64,000 nucleotides of DNA, taken from Marsupella aquatica (taxonomy: Eukaryota > Marchantiophyta). The position numbers were made by a program, and so were the translations under genes. This document shows, in pieces, positions 21,427 to 32,573 of the stretch (the first letter of the stretch is position 1; each line of letters starts with the position of its first letter). The stretch is from assembly GCA_973895155.1 (NCBI GenBank), contig OZ316891.1, forward strand, positions 3,038,001 to 3,102,000. The letters are read 5' to 3'. The notes beneath the pieces are model-generated. The model ran no database searches, had not been told where the DNA came from, and saw only the letters and a program-made list of their open reading frames with translations.

Positions 21427-21794
21427 CCCTGAGAGCTCGTTGATCGCCCGACGCCTCCTCGTCGCTTATAGGTCGAGCCTTTCACGCTCGCAGTGTACCG
21501 GCCCCTTCTCCAGTTCGGGTCAGCTCATGTTAGTGGCCGCCTCCCGGAGTTTGTTATACGGACCCGAGGGAGGGGGAAAAAGGGCCCATGACACGCTCGC
21601 AACCCGGGCGTGCAAATGGCGACCCGCCGCCAGCCCAAACATGGATTCCCCTTATTGACTAATGATTTCCTACTCATAATGGCTACCTAAGTACTATCAT
21701 TATGCTAATAATAATGGCCTAAGATACCCCTAATGCGTGTGCTAAGCGCGGTTAGACCGAATTACTCAGTACCCGCTGTACCGGCAGCGTCACA

Positions 21795-22180
21795 CAATGT
21801 CCTTTGGCAAAGTAAGGATCTCCATTACGGCTTGCATGAACCCAACTGACAATCTATTGGAACCTGCAAAAGCCGCCTTGGGACTGGGATCAGTTTTTGG
21901 GTAGCAAACACTCAACATCGATTTATGGCGGGCATCCTCAAAGGAAGTCATTGGAACATATCCTGTATGTTTCGGGACTTTTGCCGAGAATTCCACCTTG
22001 CAGAAGACATCCATAATGAGAGTAACTACCTGAATTGAAAACAAGAATATGTCAAAAATGGGTACTTTTGGTTAGCGAGCTCGCTAGCAAAAAGTGCACG
22101 CAAAATATTGTGGATATCTTACCTCAATGTCCATATCTGCCTGATACAAAGGAGATGGAAGATTCTAGACCTTTTTTGGG
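21795..22180 (-). pseudogene. Relic of a spliced gene (two exons), family unknown
   Basis: On the minus strand an exon ending YQADMDIE (donor GTAAGATATCC near 22,122) joins across a ~90-bp intron (acceptor TTTTCAATTCAG near 22,032) to VVTLIMDVFCKVEFSAKVPK and on to AFAGSNRLSVGFMQAVMEILTLPKDIV. The frame is kept across the intron. Upstream it is cut by a MITE, and downstream by the TGTGACGC end of an LTR. I do not recognise the protein. It could be a host gene fragment or an exon of another transposon. Confidence 0.4.
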
Positions 22181-22484
22181 GCCCCAATCTTGGGGGGTTA
22201 ACTAAGTGTATATTTTGGGGTACCACGTGCAATCCTAGCCTAATATAAATAGACCTATTTTATAAAGAAAATATTCCAAGAATATTATCTATTTTCAATA
22301 TTAATGACCTATTTTACTTTATAAAGGGTATATATTAAACAATATTCTATAAACATGAGTTTATAATACCTTCTTTTGCCTCCTACGCTTTTTAAAAATT
22401 TAGTTAAAATTTGTCAAAACTACCTATTTTGGATCGCACATGGTTTCTAAAATTTTTGATAGTCAACCCCCCCGAGGCTCCAAT
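22181..22484 (+). mobile_element. 288-bp hAT-like MITE, copy A
   Basis: Element 22,189-22,476 with terminal inverted repeats CTTGGGGGGTTAACTA and CTCGGGGGGTTGACTA (complement), flanked by near-identical 8-bp repeats gccccaat (22,181) and gctccaat (22,477). The interior is AT-rich without an ORF. The same sequence, same length, lies inverted at 44,526-44,813. The 8-bp duplication points to the hAT superfamily, but the terminal sequence is not the common CAGGG. Confidence 0.85.
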
Positions 22485-22699
22485 ACAAGGGGAAAACTTG
22501 CCTGTGCAAGCAAAAATTCTACTGTTTGCTCGCACGTTACAATTACCCTCCCTTGGTGAGCTTGCGGTCCACTGAGACAGTACTGGCCACAACTGGGGGC
22601 GAGCAGACAGTCCATGGACCTATGGCAGGATTGGCCAAGGCTGGACAGATTGTTGAGCAGGAAGGGACTGCTCAATCTACTGCTAAATAGCAATCATCG

Positions 22700-25600
22700 A
22701 CTATCTCTTCTACCCTACAAAAAGATATTAGGGATTTGGTGGAGAGTTGGGAGCCACAAACTGGTCCTAAGCTGACAGGGGAGGAGAGACGTTGCATGCA
22801 TCGATTCCTGAAGAGTTACTAGAATTGTTTTGCATTTAGCATGAAGGATTTGGGGACATTAAAGGGCCCTGGTATTCAGATTGAATTGGCTAGTGATGCA
22901 CCAATCTTTCGTAGACCATACCGTTACAGTGACACGGAGAGAACTCTGATTCAAAGCAAAACTCAAGATTTGTTGGAGGCTGGATTGGTAGAGATTTCAT
23001 ATGGGGAGTATGCATCTGCCACAGTGATGCCAGCCAAGAAGGATGTGCATAGCAATTACACAGATAGGCGCATGTGTGGTGATTACAGACCTATTAATCG
23101 CCACACAAAATCTGATCGATATGCCATGCCTACACCTGAGGAGATCTTTGATGCTGTTGAGCATGCAAAGGTTTTCAGTTCATTGGATCTGAGGGCAGGG
23201 TACCATCAACTTCCAATTAGGCATGCTGACAGGTCCAAGAGAGCATTCTGGGGGATTGATTTTATGGCAAAGATCGTTTGTATCAGTGGTTGTTCTTACC
23301 ATTTGGGTTGAAGAATGCACCAGTTGAGTTCTAGAGATCATGGATCGAATCCTTGCAGGTTTGGATTTTGTCAGATGTTATATTGATGATATTTTGGTCT
23401 ATTCTTCTACTATGGAAGAACAGCAGCAGCACTTGCAGATTGTGTTGGAGAGATTGAGAGCACATGGGTTGAAGCTCCATCCTGGCAAGTGTAAGTTCTT
23501 CCAAGACAAGATTGAGTATTTGGGCCACACTATATACCCAGGGGGATTGGGTGTACAACAGACCAAAGTGAAGGCCATTACATAGATTCCTCGTCCTATT
23601 GATGTGAGCAGAGTTCGTGCATTCTTGGGATTGGCGAGCTACTACAGGAGGTATGTTAAAGGATTTAGCCTGCTTGCTAAACCTTTAACCATACTCACTA
23701 AGTTGGATCAGGAATGGACTTGGGGTGATGACCAAGAGCATGTCCTTCAGGAGTTGAAGCAAAGGTTGGCATCATCCCCTATTTTGAGAAGACCCATTTC
23801 AGGCAAACCATTTCAACTACACACTGATTGGAGTGGAGTAGGACTTGGAGCAGTGTTGACTCAGAAAGATGATGAAGGGCATGAGTTTGTTGTGGCATAT
23901 ACCAATAGATCAAACAATTCAACAGAAGCTAAGTATAGCTCTTATGAGGGAGAGTGTTTGGCAGCAGTGTGGGCTGTGGCACACTTCCGTTGTTACTTGT
24001 TTGGTAATCCTTTCACTTTGATCACTGATCATCAGCCTCTCAAGTGGTTAATGGAGTCTGACAAGCTCACTGGGAAGCTTGCAAGATGGGCATTGTTGTT
24101 GCAGGAATATGATTTCCAGGTTGTACATAGACCTGGAAAGGTGAACTTGGATGCAAATGGGTTGCCGCAATCCATGTACCAGTCAACAGGATGAGATTGG
24201 AGCCAGATGACATGATGAGTCAGATAAGGAGATGGTGCCAGGATGGCATGCATTTGCCTTTCTTTTTTGGGTGCCAGCATACAGTGGATCTGTGGACTCT
24301 ACCTCATTGGATGGAGTGGATGATGAGTCTTCATATATGGATGCTGGTGAGGTAACTTCTGGACAACAAGATATTCACAATGATGTGAGAGTGTTGGAAT
24401 ATTTGCGTAGTGGTTCTATTGTTGGCAGTGTTGATGCCAAAGAACGTGATAGGGTTCTACAGATAGCCAAGAGGTTTCGATGGGAGGGAAACCATCTTCT
24501 GAGAGTACTGCATGATGGTAGGGTGTTGGTGGTACCAAAATCATCACAACAAGTACATTTGGTGCGACATGCACACGAGGAGTTGGGTCACTTTGGTGTG
24601 AAGCGCACTTACGGCTTGCTGCATACACATTATTGGTGGTGTGCTATATACACTCATGTCCAGCAATTGATAGCTAGGTGTGTGGTATGTGATAAAGTGA
24701 GAGCATCATTTAATGCTGTCACTCCCCAATTGCACCCGTTGCCGATCATGGGTCTGGGATATCGTTGGAGTTTGGATTTTGCTAGTCCATTACCTTTTAC
24801 CCAACGTCATAATCGGTATGTTTTGGTCATGGTGGAGCAGTTCTCCAAGTGGATTGAGCTAGTGGCGTTGCCAGATAAAGCCAGTGGAGGAGTTGCTGCT
24901 ACATTTTTGGACCGAGTACTCAGTCATTTTGGAGCACCAGCTGAGGTGTAATTGATTAGGGAACTGAGTTCAGTGGAGAGTTTGAGAGTTTGTGTGAACA
25001 AGCTCTGATTGATCATCGTACTACCTCTCGTGATCATCTTGAGGCAGATGGGTTAGCTGAGAGAGTTGTGCAAACTGTGAAGAAAGGATTACGTAAGTAT
25101 GGCTTGCAGGTTGGTCATCTGGGAGATTGGGATCTCCAGCTACCTTGGTTAGCTATGGGCAATTGTTTCAGTCAGCAAGCATCACTTGCATCCTTCTCAC
25201 CTTACTTTTTGCTCTATGGTAGAGAGCCAGATTTGCTAGCAGCTATTCGTCGTGATGCTGCACCAGTTGTGAACTTGGATGATCCTGATGTTTGGGTCAA
25301 GGTGTGTTCAGAGAGAGCACGAGTATTTCACAGAGTGATGCCCATGGCTTTTGAAAACCTTGCCATTGCCCAACATTGTGATACTTTGAGGTATACCACT
25401 ATTCGTGGAGGAGGTTACCGTGCAAGCATTCAACAATTTCATCCTAGTGATTATGTTAATTTGCAGCAGATATCACCCACAATACTTGATGTGATCGCAG
25501 GCCGAAGAATCTTACATGTGCGTGAAGTGTTGCCTTCTGGTGTCTTGATGTTAGAGGGACGCGATGGTATGGTTTGGAAGGATCATGTGCGCAACTGTGC

Positions 25601-25811
25601 ACCATGTCACCTTCCCAACATTGATGGTACAATATATCCAAGCTTGGCACATGTTCGTGCTGGCTTAAAATGTATGTTGTGTGGATCTGCTCAGGGAGCA
25701 ACTACTATGTTGATTTGTGATAAGTGTTCAAGAGGATGGCACATGTCATGTTTGACACCACCATTGCAGGTGATTCCTTGTGGATCATGGCTGTGTCCTC
25801 AATGTTGGTGA
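22700..25811 (+). pseudogene. Ty3/Gypsy pol (RT, RNase H, integrase) ending in a PHD finger
   Basis: RT runs from MKDLGTLKGPGIQIELASDA through FRRPYRYS, MPAKK, RRMCGDYRPINRHT and FSSLDLRAGYHQLPI to YIDDILVYSST (catalytic YIDD). RNase H has HTDWSGVGLGAVLTQKDDEG and LITDHQPLKWLM. Integrase has the HHCC zinc site (RHAHEELGHFGVKR, then CVVCDKVRAS), a first Asp in WSLDFASP, a frameshift with TAG in the D-Q-GTEFSGEFE motif at 24,950, and the Glu in HLEADGLAERVVQ. After the integrase C-terminus comes CMLCGSAQGATTMLICDKC, then GWHMSCLTPPL and WLCPQCW, a C4HC3 PHD finger ending the protein. Stops near 22,818 and 23,583 and a frameshift near 23,310 inactivate it. Gag, protease and 5' LTR are absent. 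Confidence 0.9.
25667..25811 (+). other. PHD finger at Gypsy integrase C-terminus
   Basis: Cys pairs C-M-L-C and C-D-K-C, then H-M-S-C and C-P-Q-C, in PHD spacing with the conserved Trp before the last pair (GSWLCPQC). Chromoviruses carry a chromodomain at this position to guide integration. A histone-reading PHD finger would be a functional analogue, but the targeting role is inference. The module itself is uninterrupted. Confidence 0.85.
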
Positions 25812-25985
25812 AGCCGACTAGTTATCATTTGTGTTCTCTTGGCAGATATGGACTGCAAGTAGGTGATCGATGGGGCTCACTTGCACCCGGCCTCCTGATC
25901 TTCACACCTAAAAAGGTGTATATCAACCTTGTAGAACTCATGGCTGGCTAGAGTTAGAAGACCTTATTCCCAGCTAGGGGGGCAA

Positions 25986-26596
25986 TTATGGGTTTTGGAC
26001 ATGTGTGGACATGAGTTCCACTTGTATTCCATTCTCTTATGTTTGTGATGTGGTAGTGTGACTATGTGTGGATGTATGTGACAAGCGATGTATGTTGTGT
26101 AGCGATGTGTATGCACACAACAGCTGTCACACCATTCTAGATAGTGTTAGAGTGTATCATACTATCTAGATCCGTATATTTGGTATGTATGTTATATGAG
26201 CCGATAAGGTTCCGTCAGGTTTGTGTGAGAGGGTACTTCTCTCTTGTGAGGCATTGAAAGGTCATCTTTCAATGTTGAGCCTTGGAGATAGAGGAGCTTG
26301 AGTGTGGCTATGGTGGCTGTGAGCTCCGCTTGTGAAACGTGGATTCCTTGAGTAGTGCAAGGTGCATTGGCTTGACATACATGTGTGATCGGATCGGTGT
26401 GGGATCGATGGGGTATTGTGGACCAAGATTGTTGTGCCGATTGTATTGAGATTTTGATGGGTTTTGGACATGTGTGGACATGAGTTCCACTTGTATTCCA
26501 TTCTCTTGTGTTTGTGATGTGGCAGTGTGACTATGTTTGGATGTATGTGACAAGCGATGTATGTTGTGTAGCGATGTGTATGCGCACGACAGTTGC
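25986..26596 (+). repeat. 3' LTR of the PHD-Gypsy with a partial second LTR
   Basis: A purine tract (AGCTAGGGGGGCAA) ends at 25,985. The next ~469 bp begin ATGGGTTTTGGACATG. At 26,457 the same beginning recurs (26,457-26,596 matches 25,988-26,127 with a few changes), then breaks off. This fits one complete LTR followed by a truncated LTR in tandem, as left by unequal recombination. Exact LTR ends are uncertain. Confidence 0.6.
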
Positions 26597-26758
26597 CAGT
26601 TGATCGATGGCGCGCCCAGTATGCGCAATAGGATCCGAGTTGGAGGCCAAATGTTTAGGGACCAAATTTGGTCCAGGGTGGCAGGTCTCCAAAAGCATAT
26701 ATGAAGGGAGTGGTGTCTCCCTGGGGGCCAAGGGCGAGCCGAAGTCGTGAGCCGCGGC
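26597..26758. other. Flank of CACTA insertion
   Basis: Short non-coding stretch between the truncated LTR and the CACTA element. Its last three bases (26,756-26,758, GGC) are the left target-site duplication. Confidence 0.6.
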
Positions 26759-26990
26759 CACTAGTAGAAACCGGGGTAATTTAGACCATACCTTATAGGA
26801 CTATGCCCACTAAGTCCTTTTTCCATACTTAAAACGACTCGCACTGTTTGCCCCGGTTTTGTTGAAGACTAGAAAAGACTATGAGTGTTTTATGGTTCAC
26901 TAAAAGACTATGAGAAGTAACCTTGCTACTTTGTGAAGGGTGAATAGTCTGTGGGTTATCATGGACCATAATGTTCACTTATGTTGAGGA
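26759..26990. repeat. 5' TIR and subterminal repeats of CACTA
   Basis: TIR from 26,759, then copies of AAAGACTATGAG (near 26,872 and 26,903) and AATAGTCTG (near 26,947). In En/Spm such subterminal motifs bind the TNPA protein. The match here is by arrangement, not by the maize motif. Confidence 0.75.
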
Positions 26991-26999
26991 GGGGTAATT

Positions 27000-29900
27000 C
27001 TATAAAGAGGGTGATAGCAAGGGGCATAACTCATTAAATGGCCTTATTTGTGAGCAAAAAGGTTTTGGGTTTAATGAAGTGGGGTTCATGGAGGATGGAC
27101 TACGGAGGGATGGTCAATATATTTTTGGCCATTACTAAATCCATCTATAAAAGGCCAAGAAGCACAAAGGTAGATTTGTAACGGTCCTTTTTCATACATT
27201 AGAGCTCCCTATCATTCTTGCACCGGGAATATTGCTTTTTAGGACCGGATATAATGTTGGGCAACCTTAATCCTCATTACAGCACAATAAAATGCCAATA
27301 TCATACATGTATGTGCAAATATGACCATTCATTGCCTTCTTAGGGTTTAGGGTGTTTGCCTTGTTGGAGTCTACTAGTGTTTAGAGAACATATGCTTAAT
27401 TATGTGCTCAACTGCTGACCCCAATGGTAAGGGCTTCATAAATTCCTTCCCTAATTTTTTTTAAGGGCTTTCTCAACCCTTGGGCCGGACTAAGTACAAA
27501 CTACATGGGCAAGGCGCGGGAGAATGAGGCCGTAACTCGGTGGCCTAAACAAGGTGGTGGGGTCTTGGGTCGGGTGTTCGGGGTTTTTCCAAAGGGTTTT
27601 TCATTCGCAGTTGTGCTTTCTCTATCTCTCCAGGCGCCATGCTGCATCCCTAAGTGTATACACTCTTGCCATCCACGCATGGCCCCTTACCTTTTACTGC
27701 CATTGTTGAATGCAGGATCAACCCGGATATAGCACCTGTGTAGAGGCATTGGGTGAGCGTAGTGAATGCCATTTGTGGGCCGAACGTTCGTGAGTCGAGA
27801 GCTACAGATCGTCCTACAGAACGACTGGCAGTCGGAGCGGCGCAGGAGCTTAGAGTGGGCCAACGCCAGCTGAATACAAGCCAGGAGTTGTTCGATAGCA
27901 TAAGGTGAGAGTCCAAGTTTTGTGTTGCTTTAGTGTCCGAGCAGCGTGCTGCCATTTCAGCCATAGTGCACCGCCTTTGAAGCTCCCGTTGTTAGGGCTG
28001 GTAAGACATCACGGCTACATTGCTTTTCTTTGTTGTCCTCTGTCTTTTTGTGGGGACAACCTACTTGATTTGAGCTGCGCAAATCGCCATAAGTTAAGGC
28101 ATGCGTCATGCCATCTGGATAGTGTGCCACCAAACTATGGGAGGATGAGCAACGCGTGGCTGTAACCAGGTATTCTGTCAGCACTGGCGAGATTTCATTG
28201 CTAAAATCCTATTGCCTGCAATGTGTCTTGTAATGTGTTTTTCCTCATTCAATCAGGAGCTAAGAAGGGTATTGTTAGGCTTCAATTACTCTGTGTTTTT
28301 CTCCAGCTCCATGGTACAGTTTGTGCTTTGTCTGGCACCCATGCTCCGTCGATCGTAGAGCTAGGTCAACCGAGCTTTGAAGAGGGAGGCTGTGGGAGCT
28401 CCTTACTGTGCTGCAACTGCTCTTCAATCAACGGAGTAGAGATTGTAGCTACGATCAGTGTTTGCGGAGCTGCCAGCCGGGTGCTTCGATAGTAGAGAAG
28501 AGCAGCCACAGTGATTCAGTCCTTCTCCTACTTGCAACCAAGGACCCCCTGTGCATCATAACGTTGGACCTCGGAGCTGAGCTGCGCATTGTCTCTATTA
28601 CATGCCTTGTTCTCCCGTCCAATGTTTCCTGCGATTTTCTTTCTTCTAGAAGAGAATGGTGATTTCTTCTTCAATCAAACAAAACCCCACCCAACCACCA
28701 CCCAAGAACGTGGGGTGTGCGCTTCTTAATCCTCCTCAAACTGGCCCCAAGTCTGCTGAAACCCCATATATTACCCACCGGCACCAATGGTCCAGTCCCA
28801 ACCCGTCTTCCGCTTGCCACCCTCCTCACTCTCTCGCGCATCTATCTCCCGATATTTCACGCGCAGCCGAGCCCACCAAAAGCTCTCTCCCTACAATCCC
28901 TCCTAAATCAACTTTCTTGTTTCCTACTGCTGCTGATGTATGTTTGTTCTCCCCTATTTTTGTTTACTGATTGGTCTCTCCACACTTCTTGCTTGACATT
29001 ACTGTTTTGCTCCTCCCTGGATCCGAACATGCCTTGTGCCCCGTGCTCCAACCTGCATCCTTTTCTTTACTGAGGGGGGGACCACAGCCTCCAGCCATAC
29101 CTTGTGGCGGGCCTGGTCAAGACGGTGGTCAGCCGCTCATTTTTGCGCTTTTTGGATTTGTTTCCCAAGCTTCTGGGCAAGGGCATTACCATTCCGGATT
29201 CTCCCCGAGGCGCCACTAGCTTTTTTTCTCGGTTGCCCGTGTGCCTACCTTCTTAGTTTAGTTCTTATTTTCTCTCGGTAGGTTTTCATTCACCTGATTT
29301 GGACTTTTTGCTCCGGTGGAATCTGTCTTGACAACTTGTGGGAGTTCTAATTGTTTATATTGAGCATTACATTAGAGGAGAATTATGAGAAGCTCCTTTT
29401 GTAGCATCCACATGAATGCTGCTGGTGTGAATCCTGTGTCAAGTGCAGGGTTGGTGATGGCAATTTTGAATGGTTCCATTGCTCAGCCAGTGGTGTTGCT
29501 CAGTCACTGAGGCGGGGCAGGGGCCCACCTTTGTAAGGTACAAACTAACTCAGAATTTGAATGTAGTATTTGGCTTCAATTGGCTCCTTGGTTTTGCTGG
29601 CTTCACAATGTCTGCTCATAACATTTTTTGATGAACATAGGTATGGATAGAACATAGTAATTGGGAATTCGAATCACACTGTTGTCTGCTTTGTTGGAAT
29701 GTGTAACTGCATACACATTCCACCTGAGGGTCGCAAGCTGGAAACATTTGGAGGGGTTAGTTTTTTGCAGCTTAAACCTATCAGGATTTTGCGCTTGTGG
29801 TGACGCTATCCTTTCTGCCACTTCATGAGTTTGTTATGGACACTGTGTATCAAAGTTCTTCTCAGGAGGCGCTGAGTTTGACAGGTCCATGTAGCTGCGC

Positions 29901-31480
29901 CATACAGCTTAGACTGGTGTAAGCAACTCAAATCAGTTGCTTTAGGCCTGCAGGATCGCGACCTAGATTTGCAAGTTGATTCTCCATGTTCACAGAACTC
30001 AATTTTTCAACATTGCTTTTGCTTTGTTGCTGACTGTCCTTGCCCGTAAAAGTACTTATATTCTCTGAGCTGCGGTTGGTTTGCAAGTCCCTGTAAGGTA
30101 TCAATGTACCTTTCTCCTCATTTTTTCCGCCTCACTTCCCTCTAAACCTTCACTTCGAGAATTACCTGAAACAAATCACTGTCTTTCTTGTGTCTATGTA
30201 CGCAGTGTCTGAGTTTCATCGTAATCTGTTGCATACCAATCACTGCAAGCCATTGCCATTGCTATCTCTGTTACGTCTATGTTGCTATCTCCATCTTCAA
30301 GCTGTCTGTGCAACTCTCAGGTGAGCTCGTTCATTGATGATTCATCGATTCTATGTTTTGAGCTGGACTTGCGCTTTGTATTGCATTGCAAAGCTTTGAC
30401 TTTGAACTACGATTTCTCGTTCATAACTACGATGACCACTACATTGCCTTACTCTGTTCATTGCAGTAGCACAAATACTCAATTTCATTGACAGAGATAC
30501 TGAAATTGCCACCCACTTTGTTTCAGTGTGTTTGACTGCTCGCTCTTGCAACTTTGGAGGAGGGAGTCTACAGGCGGGAACTGACAACACGCATTGAAGG
30601 TAGTTGAAGTCACTTGGAGAAATCATTCTTCCATATACATAGTTTCAGATTTAAAAAATGCTCCTTCTCAGCAGCATGTATTGAGTAGTTTGCCTGTCAG
30701 TTGAGTTATTGCTTTCCCATTGACAAACCTAGCATGTGGAGGAATTGCTAATTGAGCTGTATATTGCTTTGCCAGCTGAGCTCCTTGTTGAGCTCCTTTG
30801 GCGCCTTGCTGTGGAGGTAAGCCAACGCTTCACCTCATCTCAACCTTGACCTTCATTTTTTACTGGTGAGAGACTGAGTTGCCTCAAAAGTTGTGAACGT
30901 TGAGTTGTGTTGCGGTTGATAGCCTACTTTAAAGATCACGTCAGTATAGTGTGGATAGTTAACGAAGGGTGTGTGCTGCATTTTGATCTGGACAACCAAG
31001 TGTAGAGTTGACTCTTTCTGAATGTTGTAGTCTGTTTTGCCTTGAACTGGGCCGTGGATGAATTGAGCTCGTGAGCAGTTTTTTTCTTTCCCATCTTCCT
31101 GAAGCTTTGTCTGCTTTCTGCCACCTCAGTGGAGGTTCACTTGCACAACACGACAACCAATGAGTTTTCTCTTTGCTGCAACCTGCAAGGTGAGACTTTC
31201 AATCTTTCTGGATGAAAAAACAGGATCCAAATATGATTTATGTACATGTCCATGGAGAACATGGTTTTATATACATGCTCTTTGTCTTAGGAACTCAACA
31301 TCAAATATGTACTATGCACTTTTCATGCTATGTGTATACTGTGACCTGTAGTTGGAACCAATTTAGTGAGTGGGAACTGATAAGTGCAGGTTGGTTGCTG
31401 TGGGCAAGGCAAGTCGACCTCCTGCTCGCCTTGCTCATCAAAGGACGTGAACAGAGGACATCACAACAAAAGCAACACTT
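27000..31480 (+). other. Intron-rich leader region of CACTA, no clear protein
   Basis: No family-level ORF found. Several donor-like sites (AAGGTGAGA near 27,903, CAGGTGAGC near 30,320, GAGGTAAGC near 30,815, AAGGTGAGA near 31,189) alternate with pyrimidine tracts. This suggests a long spliced 5' leader or decayed exons. Candidate ORFs here (for example 28,656-28,970) are low-complexity and do not agree in frame. Confidence 0.35.
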
Positions 31481-31930
31481 ATGGTGAGGACCCGCAACGC
31501 TAAACATGTGCGGCTTGCACGCAAGGCAGAGATGTTGCGCCTTGAGTATGTCAGACTGGGGATCCTTCCAGTCCAGTCTGCATGGTACTTTGAGTACCCT
31601 ATTCTTTCCAGGAACAACTACAGCCGGCCACTACCTGCTTCAGTACCCTTCCCGACATCCTTGGTATTTGTGTCTCTTGTACATGACCCACCACAAATTA
31701 GGTGCCAAGGGTGTGTGCACAGTTGCCAATATGACTGTCCTGCCTGTAGGGCTTCTGGCCCAGAGTTGGATGACCGTTCTCTTGGATGTCCGTTTTTGCA
31801 TAGAGCACAATGTATCATCTGGAACCACTCGCCATCCTGCAGTGTGCCTGGCGATGTCACTTGTCCTGCCCTCCCAGACCCCACCACCAGTGACTTTGGT
31901 GTCTACACATGTTTGGATCACACGCTCTAG
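31481..31930 (+). CDS. Small Cys-containing ORF in CACTA, unknown
   Basis: A 149-codon open frame from ATG 31,481: basic N-terminus MVRTRNAKHVRLARKAEM, then CQGCVHSCQYDCPACRASG, a Cys-rich knot that might be a zinc-binding fragment. A competing frame (31,506-31,973) overlaps it. A donor-like GTGAGG directly after the ATG also argues against translation as read. It lies ~650 bp upstream of the PHD ORF and could be one of its upstream exons. No known family. Confidence 0.25.
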   Translation: MVRTRNAKHVRLARKAEMLRLEYVRLGILPVQSAWYFEYPILSRNNYSRPLPASVPFPTSLVFVSLVHDPPQIRCQGCVHSCQYDCPACRASGPELDDRSLGCPFLHRAQCIIWNHSPSCSVPGDVTCPALPDPTTSDFGVYTCLDHTL

Positions 31931-32573
31931 AGGACCGCTTGTCACACCGCATGCACAGACCAGAGACCATTGACCTATAACTTAACACTCTGACTTGAAC
32001 AGAGAGGATATTTACTAAAAAATTTGAATTATGAGCAATTTTGGGTCCAGGGTTTAGGGTCAACAGTACATAACTTATCCTATTATGGCTGCACTAAGTA
32101 GAATATCCTAATTTAAGATGCTAGCAAGCTCACTTAAAAGTCTCCTTTCAAAGACTGGAATTAATGGGCCATGTGATAACCTGGAAAAAGTGATTTATGC
32201 CTAACTTATTTGCCTCATTCACTATCATAGCCTATTTAGGATGTATAAATTACAACCCTGATCACACTGCTTGATACCAATCCTGTTCAAAAAATGCCTG
32301 TTTTACATGTGACGACTATTGTATGTGATTCAAATGCATTAAATCTTGTTGCAGATCTCCTTTGGTGAATCATAGCCACAAAATTGAGGTGTAGGTGGAG
32401 CTATTGTACTAGGGGATCAGTTTTCAGTGTGGGCTCAACAAACGATAAAGTATGTCTACTCTGCATCTCTATGTGATCATTTCATTGCAGTAGCAATTGC
32501 CACTCTAGTCTATATGCTACACTGTACTTTTTGTACACTGCTAAACTGTATTGTATCTGTCTCATGCGTAGGC

